A stretch of DNA of 64,000 bases from a bacterium (GTDB taxonomy: Bacteria > SZUA-182 > DTGQ01), in assembly GCA_040755755.1 (NCBI GenBank), contig JBFLZW010000030.1, forward strand, positions 144,991 to 208,990, given 5' to 3'. Under the pieces are notes generated by a model. The model was given only the letters and a program-made list of their open reading frames with translations. It did no database searches and was not told the origin of the DNA. This document shows positions 1 through 8,100 of the stretch, piece after piece. A program made the position numbers and the translations under genes. Within the stretch, counting starts at the first letter, position 1. Every line of letters starts with the position of its first letter.

Positions 1-1
1 T

Positions 2-109
2 ATTACTGCCGAAGTGGTCGATCTGCCTGCCGGTACCTATGAGGTGAACTTTTTCAATAAATCGAGCGGAAAATTGTCCGGAACTATCCCTCAAGTAATT
101 ATTCCTTGA
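2..109 (+). CDS. C-terminal end of an unidentified (probably secreted) protein
   Basis: An open frame enters from outside the window and ends with TGA at 107-109, giving about 35 residues that finish in SGTIPQVIIP. The stretch is rich in short beta-strand-like segments (AGTYEVNFFN), as seen at the end of a beta-sandwich or autotransporter-passenger type domain. This is only a guess from composition. No family can be named from so little sequence, and no partner gene is visible. Confidence 0.5.
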   Translation: MTAEVVDLPAGTYEVNFFNKSSGKLSGTIPQVIIP

Positions 110-139
110 GGAGAGGCATTCTTACCTACGCGGCCAGTC

Positions 140-206
140 AGCCCCCTCCCCCTTACTCTCCTCCCCCAGAGGGGCCAGAGGGGAAGGGATAAGGGGAGAG
201 GGGGCT
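140..206. repeat. Family A G/C-run hairpin repeat, copy 1
   Basis: A C/T-rich arm is followed by its G/A-rich imperfect complement, so the segment folds into a long hairpin. Related copies occur at 25453-25500, 49319-49362 and 59117-59166. All are intergenic, which fits a dispersed non-coding repeat of REP/MITE type rather than a terminator. Confidence 0.6.
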
Positions 207-745
207 CCAGTCATAGCCTGTCCCGAAATGCATCCCGGTATGAAACGTTTACCACGCTTACCTGTCCACCCAATGCCGGTCAACGATGAAGTTTGTTCCC
301 GAGCCTTTTGTATTATTGACTTCACAATAAAGGTAACTCTTTCAGAGGCATTGAGGTTGTGATGGTTTCGACGAAATTGGAGTACCTTGGCATATTTAGG
401 CAGAATGGCACTGAGACCGTGCACGATAATTGATGGACTTGATTTCACGGTATTTGAGGGGAACCAGATACCAGTTGCTGATATTTTACCGTGAAAATAT
501 TGGGGGACCAAGGGCAAAATCCTCCCTTCCCGTCAACCTGCCGGTTTATACAGGCTGGATTGCAGCCCACGGAGAGTGGGGTTAACTCAAATTTACCTGT
601 GCTTGTACAGGCCAGTAGCCATACTTCTTCAGTGCCTTTATCCACGGGTGCATTACCGATTTGTTACGAGTATGGCAACCATTCCCCGTCCCCGCTTAAT
701 ACCTGCGGGGACAAGGTTCTGCAATCGGCCATCATGCAAAGCAAT

Positions 746-773
746 CGTCATTCCCGCGCAGGCGAGAATCCAG
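746..773. repeat. Family B repeat, degenerate copy
   Basis: This is a degenerate half-palindrome beginning cgtcattcccgcg. A cleaner copy with perfect 13-bp arms lies at 31976-32005. This kind of intergenic repeat is widespread in bacteria, and its translated shadow contributes to a false minus-strand open frame here. Confidence 0.5.
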
Positions 774-1029
774 AAGCCCGGTAAAACGCATATTGCCTCA
801 TGGATAACCACTATCACCTTGTGTAGAGACAATTGAGGGCAACCTTTCCCCTGGCATGCGCCACCTGACCCCTGACTGTGCTGGCATCTTTTCGGTTGAC
901 ATGACAGCATGAGAGGCATTATGATAATTCACTTTATTCACCAGCTTGAATCGTTATCCGCCAGCTTGAATGTATGGCAGGGATTCATGCTTTATATACC
1001 TATTTACCAGGAGGCTTGGAAAACCGGAA

Positions 1030-2718
1030 ATGAGCAACAACATACCGAACAAGGTCATTTACTCCATGATCGGAGTCAGTAAATATTACGGCAAGAGAGC
1101 GGTCCTCAAGGATATTTATCTTTCGTACTTCTACGGTGCCAAGATAGGCGTTATCGGACTGAACGGCTCAGGGAAAAGCTCGCTGCTTCGGATCATGGCC
1201 GGAGTCGATAAGGACTTTCTCGGCAAGACCGCCATCTCTCCCGGTCATACGATCGGCTTTCTCGAACAGGAGCCGCAGCTTGACGAATCAAAAACAGTGC
1301 GGGAAATTGTAGAGCAGGGCGTCCAGGAAACGGTCGATCTGCTGAAAGAGTATGAAAAGATCACCGAGAGATTTTCCGAGCCGATGTCTGACGACGAGAT
1401 GGCCTCACTCCTCGATCGCCAGGGGGTGGTGCAGGAGAGGCTCGATGCCCTCAACGCCTGGGACCTTGACAGCAGGCTCGATATGGCCATGGATGCCCTG
1501 CGGTGTCCGCCCGCGAGTACCCCGGTCAAGGTTATTTCCGGCGGTGAGCGGCGGCGCGTGGCCCTCTGCCGCCTGCTTCTTCAGGAGCCGGATATCCTGC
1601 TGCTCGATGAGCCGACCAACCACCTCGATGCCGAATCGGTAGCCTGGCTGGAGCAGCACCTGCAGCGCTACCCCGGCACGGTCATTGCCGTGACCCACGA
1701 CCGCTATTTTCTCGACAATGTGGCCGGATGGATCCTCGAACTGGACCGGGGGGCCGGTATCCCCTGGCAGGGCAACTATTCATCCTGGCTGGAACAAAAG
1801 CAGGTCCGCCTCCAGCAGGAAGAAAAAGCCGAGACCGAGCGGCAGAAAACTCTCCAGCGAGAGCTTGAATGGATCAGGATGACGCCCAAAGGCCGAAGCG
1901 CCAAAAGCAAGGCGCGCCTCAATTCCTACGAGACCCTTCTGGCCCAGGAGAGTGAGAAACAGGCGCGTGACCTTGAAATCTATATTCCGCCCGGCCCCCG
2001 GCTGGGGAATGTGGTCATCGAGGCGGATGGCATCAGCAAGGCCTATGGAGACCGGCTTCTGGTGGAGAACCTGACATTCTCCCTGCCACCGGCAGGTATC
2101 GTCGGTGTGATCGGACCGAACGGGGCTGGAAAGACGACGCTGTTCAAGATGATCACCGGACAGGAGCAGCCGGACAGCGGAACCTTCCGGATCGGCGAGA
2201 CAGTCAAACTGGCCTATGTCGATCAGAGCCGAAATGCTCTTGATCCGGATAAGACGGTCTGGGAGGTGGTCTCGGACGGCCTCGACACGATTCAACTGGG
2301 GAGCAGGCAGGTCAATTCACGGGCTTATGTCGCCCGGTTCAACTTTTCGGGCACGGATCAGCAAAAGAAAGTCGGCACACTTTCCGGCGGCGAGAGAAAC
2401 AGGGTCCATCTCGCCAGGATGCTGAAAGAGGGGGCCAATGTGATCCTTCTCGATGAGCCGACCAATGATCTCGATGTCAATACCCTGCGGGCTCTTGAGG
2501 AGGCTTTGGAAAACTTTGCCGGTTGCGCGGTGGTGATCAGCCATGACCGATGGTTTCTCGACCGGATCGCCACCCATATCCTTGCCTTTGAAGGTGACAG
2601 CAAAGTCGTCTGGTTCCAGGGCAACTATTCCGATTACGAAGCGGACCGAAGAGCGCGGCTTGGCGCGGCAGCAGATCAGCCCCACCGGATCAGATACCGT
2701 CAGTTGACCCGGAAGTAG
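1030..2718 (+). CDS. ettA: Energy-dependent translational throttle protein EttA (ABC-F)
   Basis: A 562-residue cytoplasmic ABC-F ATPase that in other bacteria binds the ribosomal E site and gates the first elongation steps according to ATP/ADP. Two ABC domains are visible: Walker A GLNGSGKS and signature ISGGERRR in the first, GPNGAGKT and LSGGERNR in the second, each followed by an LLDEPTN-type Walker B. A charged linker of about 80 residues separates them. There are no transmembrane segments. The order of motifs and the length (usual about 555-560) match EttA rather than Uup or the resistance ABC-Fs. I chose ATG 1030, preceded by an AGGAGG-type site near 1009; an upstream in-frame ATG at 970 would add 20 unsupported residues. 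It seems to be a stand-alone gene. Confidence 0.93.
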   Translation: MSNNIPNKVIYSMIGVSKYYGKRAVLKDIYLSYFYGAKIGVIGLNGSGKSSLLRIMAGVDKDFLGKTAISPGHTIGFLEQEPQLDESKTVREIVEQGVQETVDLLKEYEKITERFSEPMSDDEMASLLDRQGVVQERLDALNAWDLDSRLDMAMDALRCPPASTPVKVISGGERRRVALCRLLLQEPDILLLDEPTNHLDAESVAWLEQHLQRYPGTVIAVTHDRYFLDNVAGWILELDRGAGIPWQGNYSSWLEQKQVRLQQEEKAETERQKTLQRELEWIRMTPKGRSAKSKARLNSYETLLAQESEKQARDLEIYIPPGPRLGNVVIEADGISKAYGDRLLVENLTFSLPPAGIVGVIGPNGAGKTTLFKMITGQEQPDSGTFRIGETVKLAYVDQSRNALDPDKTVWEVVSDGLDTIQLGSRQVNSRAYVARFNFSGTDQQKKVGTLSGGERNRVHLARMLKEGANVILLDEPTNDLDVNTLRALEEALENFAGCAVVISHDRWFLDRIATHILAFEGDSKVVWFQGNYSDYEADRRARLGAAADQPHRIRYRQLTRK

Positions 2719-2806
2719 AGGGTTAGGGAGCGAGGGGAACCGCTATAAACTATCAATCTGCCGGGATTGCCGGCCTCTTCATACAAGAAGGCGGAGAAAT
2801 TCTCAG

Positions 2807-3397
2807 ATGAAAAAATTCGGTGCGGTATTCGTGCTTTTTTCCAGTTTGGTGATTTTTACCCGCGACGGCTCCTGCGCTCTGAAAGATCGATTGGTGGACC
2901 CGCATTATCTCAGACCTCCGTCGGCAGTTGCCTGCCGATTATCGTATGGCGGAGTGAATTCGAGCACTGTCAGCAAAGCACTCCACGACCTTCGGGGAGG
3001 CAGTCTGGAATTTGAATATGAAAAGACGGGTTCTTCGAACCCGTTTTCAGGGGTAATCGGCCTCGGTTACCTTAATCTTGACAATAGTTCCGCCTCGGTG
3101 ACAGCTTATCTGAAAGGCCCCTTTCTGAAAGCCGGAGTCAATCTCATAGCCTTTTCCTCTCCCTCCATGGATTTCAAACTCGGTCCCGATATCCGATTTA
3201 TCCAGATGGAAGTAGCCGATAAGGATAACAGCGAGAAATCCTATACGGGAATAGGCATGGGAATCAACCTGGCGGTAAATATCTCGATCAAACCAAAGTG
3301 GTTTGCGGGAGCCGGTATCAGGGAGGGAATCCTGAACTTCGGCAACGAAGAACTCAAGACACGATACCTGTTTCTCACCCTGCAAAGACTCCTCTAG
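2807..3397 (+). CDS. Hypothetical secreted protein, possibly outer-membrane beta-barrel
   Basis: A 196-residue protein starting with a signal peptide (MKKFGAVFVLFSSLVIF... up to about residue 24). The rest alternates polar and hydrophobic residues in short strands with glycines (GVIGLGYLNLDN, GIGMGINLAVNISI) and ends in the hydrophobic strand-like LFLTLQRLL, as outer-membrane barrels often do. An AAGGCGGAG site lies about 10 bases before the ATG. It precedes the lipoprotein and cohesin genes on the same strand and may belong to the same envelope group. I do not recognise a family. Confidence 0.6.
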   Translation: MKKFGAVFVLFSSLVIFTRDGSCALKDRLVDPHYLRPPSAVACRLSYGGVNSSTVSKALHDLRGGSLEFEYEKTGSSNPFSGVIGLGYLNLDNSSASVTAYLKGPFLKAGVNLIAFSSPSMDFKLGPDIRFIQMEVADKDNSEKSYTGIGMGINLAVNISIKPKWFAGAGIREGILNFGNEELKTRYLFLTLQRLL

Positions 3398-3510
3398 TGT
3401 TCTCTCACCCTCCAAAGGGCTCCTCTCGTGCTGTTTGCCTCATACCGGACCATCCTATGAAATCGTTGCGAAACCGTTATGAGATCATGCTGATATCATA
3501 AGGAAACTGT

Positions 3511-4368
3511 ATGCCGATGTTCAGACCCAGGTCCAGGCTCAGGTTCAGGTCCATGACCATGGTGATTATCTCCTGGATATTGGAAGTCCTTGCCCTTGTG
3601 GGTTGCTCACCATTGCGGGATCTTGGCCGGACAAGCAAACGCTACTCCGCTGTGCCGGTATTCTCTCCCTGTCCTGTTCACGATTACCCGAATTATTCAG
3701 CCGGGCGCTTTAAGGCGCCATTCCTGGCCGAACAACTGACTGCGGTCCTGAAGGTCAGTCAGGCCCAGAAAGCTCCGCTGATCGTCCTGCCGATTCAGGA
3801 ACTGGACAGGCAGAACATAGTCAGTTCATTTGGACGCTATCTTGCTGAGCAGCTCAAGACGGAATTATACCTGAACGACTTTCGCATCCTCTGCCCCTGG
3901 CACAACGCGGAGGAAGAGCTTTTGAAACAGATGGGCAAAAATCCGGGCACCTTCACCCTTTCCCAGGATAGCCCTTTGATAAAAAAGCTGGTCAATTCCG
4001 GCGTGAAATCCATTGTATATGGCTCCTATCAGGTGGGGAAGGATAACATCTACCTGAATATCAGGATGGTTTCCCTGGAAAACCTGGAGGTTATCTCCAT
4101 CGGGACCTGTGAGCTGCCGAAAGACAGAAATATTCTGGAACTGATCAGCCAAAGGAAAATCCTGGCCCAACCGGCATCCCTGGCCTCACCGTCATCTTCT
4201 GACCAGCAGGGAGATGAAGTATCCATACCTGTTCGGGGAGTACAGAAGAATGGAGATCCCATCGATGAACTGCCAATCGATGAACCGGATGATGTGCCGG
4301 GCGGCAGGCAAGGTGACGGGAAAATCAAGAACCCGGCAAATAAAATGGACGATAAACAAGATGAGTAA
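3511..4368 (+). CDS. FlgO-like outer-membrane lipoprotein
   Basis: A 285-residue protein with a positively charged N-terminus, a hydrophobic segment and a lipobox LVGC (Cys about 32), so probably lipidated. Residues about 95-215 carry the pattern of the FlgO/CsgG-like fold: an RYLAEQLKTEL helix, then a strand/loop region ending in SGVKSIVYGSYQVGKDNIYLNIRMV. FlgO-type proteins sit in the outer membrane and bind other envelope components; there are no flagellar genes here, so a motility role is not supported. The C-terminal 60 residues are acidic and low in complexity. The gene lies directly upstream of the cohesin/dockerin genes. The true start could be one of the internal Met codons near residues 15-17. 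Confidence 0.65.
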   Translation: MPMFRPRSRLRFRSMTMVIISWILEVLALVGCSPLRDLGRTSKRYSAVPVFSPCPVHDYPNYSAGRFKAPFLAEQLTAVLKVSQAQKAPLIVLPIQELDRQNIVSSFGRYLAEQLKTELYLNDFRILCPWHNAEEELLKQMGKNPGTFTLSQDSPLIKKLVNSGVKSIVYGSYQVGKDNIYLNIRMVSLENLEVISIGTCELPKDRNILELISQRKILAQPASLASPSSSDQQGDEVSIPVRGVQKNGDPIDELPIDEPDDVPGGRQGDGKIKNPANKMDDKQDE

Positions 4369-4481
4369 GGTGAGTAAGAGAATGAAAAACCGGATAACGA
4401 AGCGGGTGATAAAACCGGTAATAAAGTCTATCGCTGCTCATGTTCATACTATTTTACAAATCCAGAATGGAGGGACTATTG

Positions 4482-5120
4482 ATGAACCGCTTTCCAAAAA
4501 CTTATATCCTCACCTTCCTGCTTCTCTTTATGGCTGGTTTTTCTCCGGCTCAAACCCTGGCAGCACCTGCATCGGATCAGGTCGTCTTTTCCTTCGAGAA
4601 GGAGAATGTAACCTCACCGGGCGGACAAATCCACAGAGTGCACTTCGGAATCCAAAAAGGCTCGGCAGTAGTCCCTGTCTGCCTGACTACCTCCATAGAA
4701 TATGATACTGAAGTTTTCGATCTTTTCTCCGAGGAAGACCTGGTTGCCTCTTCCAATGTCAGCAATAAAGCCGTAACGCCGAATCTCTCCAAAAATGACC
4801 AGGGTATTATCAAGGTCGGTGTCGGAGTTGAAGACTATAACGATACACCTCTGCCAGAAGGAGAAATGTTTTATATCAACTTCAGAGTCAAACCGGGTGT
4901 CACGCCGGAAGAGGACGATGTTGCTTTTAACTATAATATCATGCTGGGCCCGAATCAGGCCAGCGATAGCAGCGCCAGGCTGCTGAAAGTGGCGGATGTT
5001 ACGGGCGCAATTTTTAACGACAAGATCGAGGTGGCCAATACCACCCCACCCCCCAAGAAATCAGGCGGCGGCAGCAAGGGAAGCTGCTTCATCGGATCGC
5101 TCATCGGATGGCACAAATAG
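4482..5120 (+). CDS. Secreted single-cohesin-domain protein
   Basis: A 212-residue exported protein. ATG 4482 follows a GGAGGG site; residues 1-28 form a signal peptide ending AQTLAA. The body (about 30-185) has the cohesin-type pattern: VVFSFEKENVTSPGGQ, a FDLFSEEDL strand, and GEMFYINFRVKPG. The last 20 residues (GGGSKGSCFIG) resemble the Gly-rich plus CFIATAAYG tail common on exported proteins of deltaproteobacteria, but the motif diverges and stops after SLIGWHK. The next gene, 57 bases on, has both a cohesin-like and a dockerin domain, so the two proteins may bind each other. The cohesin call rests on remembered family patterns. Confidence 0.65.
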   Translation: MNRFPKTYILTFLLLFMAGFSPAQTLAAPASDQVVFSFEKENVTSPGGQIHRVHFGIQKGSAVVPVCLTTSIEYDTEVFDLFSEEDLVASSNVSNKAVTPNLSKNDQGIIKVGVGVEDYNDTPLPEGEMFYINFRVKPGVTPEEDDVAFNYNIMLGPNQASDSSARLLKVADVTGAIFNDKIEVANTTPPPKKSGGGSKGSCFIGSLIGWHK

Positions 5121-5177
5121 ATGAAAATAAAAAATGGATCACCGACGGCACAATATTCATTGAGAAAGGAACCCACA

Positions 5178-8100
5178 ATGTCAGCAAAAAAACCCCTTTT
5201 GCTAGCCTTGACGCTCTTTATTCTGCTGCTGTCTGCTGCTGCACCCGCTCTCTGGGCTGCAACCACCCTGCAATCCATTACTCCGCTGGCGCATTCAGGG
5301 GGTAAGTTTTATTCGGTAAAGGTGGTGGACATCGGAGGGACTAAATACTTCCTGGCAGGCAACGAGAGTGGCTTGCAGATTTATTCTCAGGACGGTCCTC
5401 CGATATTGACCAGTGAATATCCTTCCTCGACCGCAAGTTATACGGGTGGTGCTTCCGGTCTGGAAATTACCAATTTTAAAACCGCTGTGGATGGAATCAC
5501 CATAGGCACTACGGAATATGCCTTTTATGCCGATGGAGTGAATCTGTATGTCATCAATGTGGATACGGTAGGCACCCCGACGCTGGCCAGCTCCTATGGA
5601 GTCGCCAATGTCAGGGCGGTAACCGTGGCCGCGACGGGTAGTACCAGTAAATACTATGCTTATGCCCTGGCCTATCGTCCGCAGGTAAATATCGAAGACG
5701 GTGAGCCGCTGCCGCCAAACACTCTTCTCTATATCTTTGACGTTACTACTCCCACCAGCATCAGCCTGGCAGCAACCCTCGAACTGGATACAGACAGTGA
5801 AACTCCCAACAATACCGGAGCCTGTGATCTGGTCTATGTGGCTGATATAGATAATGACAGCACTGCCGATTACGATGGTGACGGGGAGGATTATGATCCC
5901 TACCTGTTTATTGCTGACGGTGTTGAGGGGCTGAAAGCCGTTGACCTCACCGGTCTGGAACTGGAGACTGCCTCCTACCCGACTACTAACGATATTTATC
6001 AGACGGATACCAGTGGTACGGCCACCGGCCTTGACGTGGTACGGTTCGGAAGTACCCTCTACGCTTTTGTCGCCGACGGCCCCCAGGGGCTGAAAATTTT
6101 CGATGTCACCAATCCTACCAGCATGCCGACGGATGATAGTGCCCGAACCGGCGCAGTAACTGCCTTCACCTATGCGACCGGATACAGCGGATATGCCTAC
6201 GATGTAAAGCTTTTTGGCACCACTGCTTTTATTGCCAACGGCCAGAACGGTGTTCAGGTGGTGGATGTATCCGATCCCGCCAACCCGGTTGATCTTACGC
6301 TCAGCGACGCTGGATCGTATATAGATTCGACCGGCTCCTATAACCGGCTGAAAGGTACAGCTTTTGACCTGGATTTTGTTGTTGACACCGATACGTTGTA
6401 TACCGTTGTGGCCTGGGGGGAAGCGGGTCTGGTCAGAGCGACGATCAATATTGATAATATTGTCAATCAGAACGTAACGACAGCCATAGCTGATTATGTT
6501 ATCGATGATGACATAATTTATGTGAGAACAACCAACGGCAAACTGGCTTCTTATAATATCGATGCCACCCTGAGTGCGAAGACTGCGCTCACCGCTGCAA
6601 TCTTGGATACTGGCGGTGCTGCCAACATGATCTGCGTGGGAGATTATCTCTTTGCAATCGATAGTAGTGCTGATGATGCAGCTCCCAATGATGATATCAT
6701 TGCCATGATCCAAAAAAGCGATTTATCAAAAGTTGATGTTACGAATTCGGTGGCAGGTGTCATCAGCAAACTTTATTATGACAGTGCGGATGAAGAAGCA
6801 ATTTACTTTCTGGAAGGAACGAACAATAAACTTGGTAAAGTTGTTGTCGATACGGTAACTCCAGCGTTTGGTGCTGAAACCTTATCTCCCGCGAGTTACG
6901 CCACGACGGATTTGGTTGTTGCGGGAAACTATGTTTATGGGGTTAAGCAGGGCGCTGCAACGACACTTCTTCAAGTGGCTAAGGCAGATATTACTGCTGC
7001 TCCTACTGACCTTGTAGTTTTGGGCGCCGACATAGTCAAACTTGCTACCGATGGAACCTATGTATATTGCCTGACAGCAGATGGAAAACTGAACCGGGTG
7101 GACAGTTCAGGCAATGCTACCACCTCAGCCATTGCCTTTACAGCAGGCTCTACACAATTGTTTATCCAGGATGGATATGCCTACGGCATCGACACATTGA
7201 AACTGGCCAGGATCAGTACGTCATTTGCATCCGGCGATGACTCCACAGTTTCAACGGTCACGATCGATGCAGCTTCTCTCATTACGGGAGATGGAGTGGA
7301 TATTTACATAAACGATGCCGGCAAGATCACCAAAGTGGCGATGGACCGTTTGGGCGACACTGATTGGGACGGCTTCAGCTCTGGTACCTTGGTGGAAGCT
7401 GCCGAAGAGATTATCGTCGTTGATGGCTATGTATACGGTGTTGATAATGGCGTCACCACGACAATCCAGCAGGTCGGCTTCAAGGCGACCGAAGCAAACA
7501 ATACCATCGCCCTGAACGAGGCAGCCGCTGGCGGGGGCAAAGACAATTTCGGCGGATATGCCAAAGATATCGCGCTGTATACGGATGGTGCATCCGGGTC
7601 AAATGACTACGTCTATGTAGCTGACGGAAGCAAAGGTATCAGACGCTATACCGTCACTGACCCTACTCTCCATACCGCCTGGGATCCTGTCATCCTGACC
7701 GATGTGGATAAGGATGGTACAGGCGGTGGTTTTACTGCTAACGGAGATGTAAGTGACGAGTGGGATATCTACGATGCCAGAGGCGTCGATTTTGCCTATA
7801 TTACTGACTTTGCCCATTCCGTTATCCTGGTCGCCGATGGCACGAAAGGCGTCAAATTAGTGAACTCCGGTGCAACTGCATTACTGCCCGGCGACTCGGC
7901 AGTAAGCAATAAGACCGGCTACATAGTTCAGCACGACGCCACAGCAGCGGACAGTCTGACCGGCAATAATGAAACCACCGATGGAGCGGCAGCCGAAGAC
8001 ATCAAGTACTTCAAGGTCGGAAGTACGCATTATGCGGCTGTAGCCAATGGATCGGCCGGTCTGGTCATACTGAGCTTTAATGCAACTACCGGCGTCGTAA

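Larger units (their letters stand above)
110..1029. other. Intergenic region with palindromic repeats, no supported gene
   Basis: About 900 bases lie between the partial gene and ettA. The region holds a G/C-run hairpin repeat (140-206) and a degenerate copy of the common cgtcattcc-type repeat (746-773). Several frames stay open for 60-130 codons, the longest on the minus strand at 122-517. They run through the repeats, have no good ribosome binding site and match no family I recognise, so I do not call them genes. Confidence 0.5.

Noticed and set aside
122..517. 131-codon minus-strand open frame before ettA
   Set aside because: It reads through the G/C-run repeat, has no good ribosome site and no family pattern I recognise.
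3511..4368. Flagellar role for the FlgO-like lipoprotein
   Set aside because: No flagellar gene is present in the neighbourhood; the genes around it are envelope and cohesin/dockerin genes.
5295..6713. 472-codon minus-strand open frame inside the giant dockerin gene
   Set aside because: It is a shadow of the strongly biased plus-strand coding sequence, which has signal peptide, repeats and domains.
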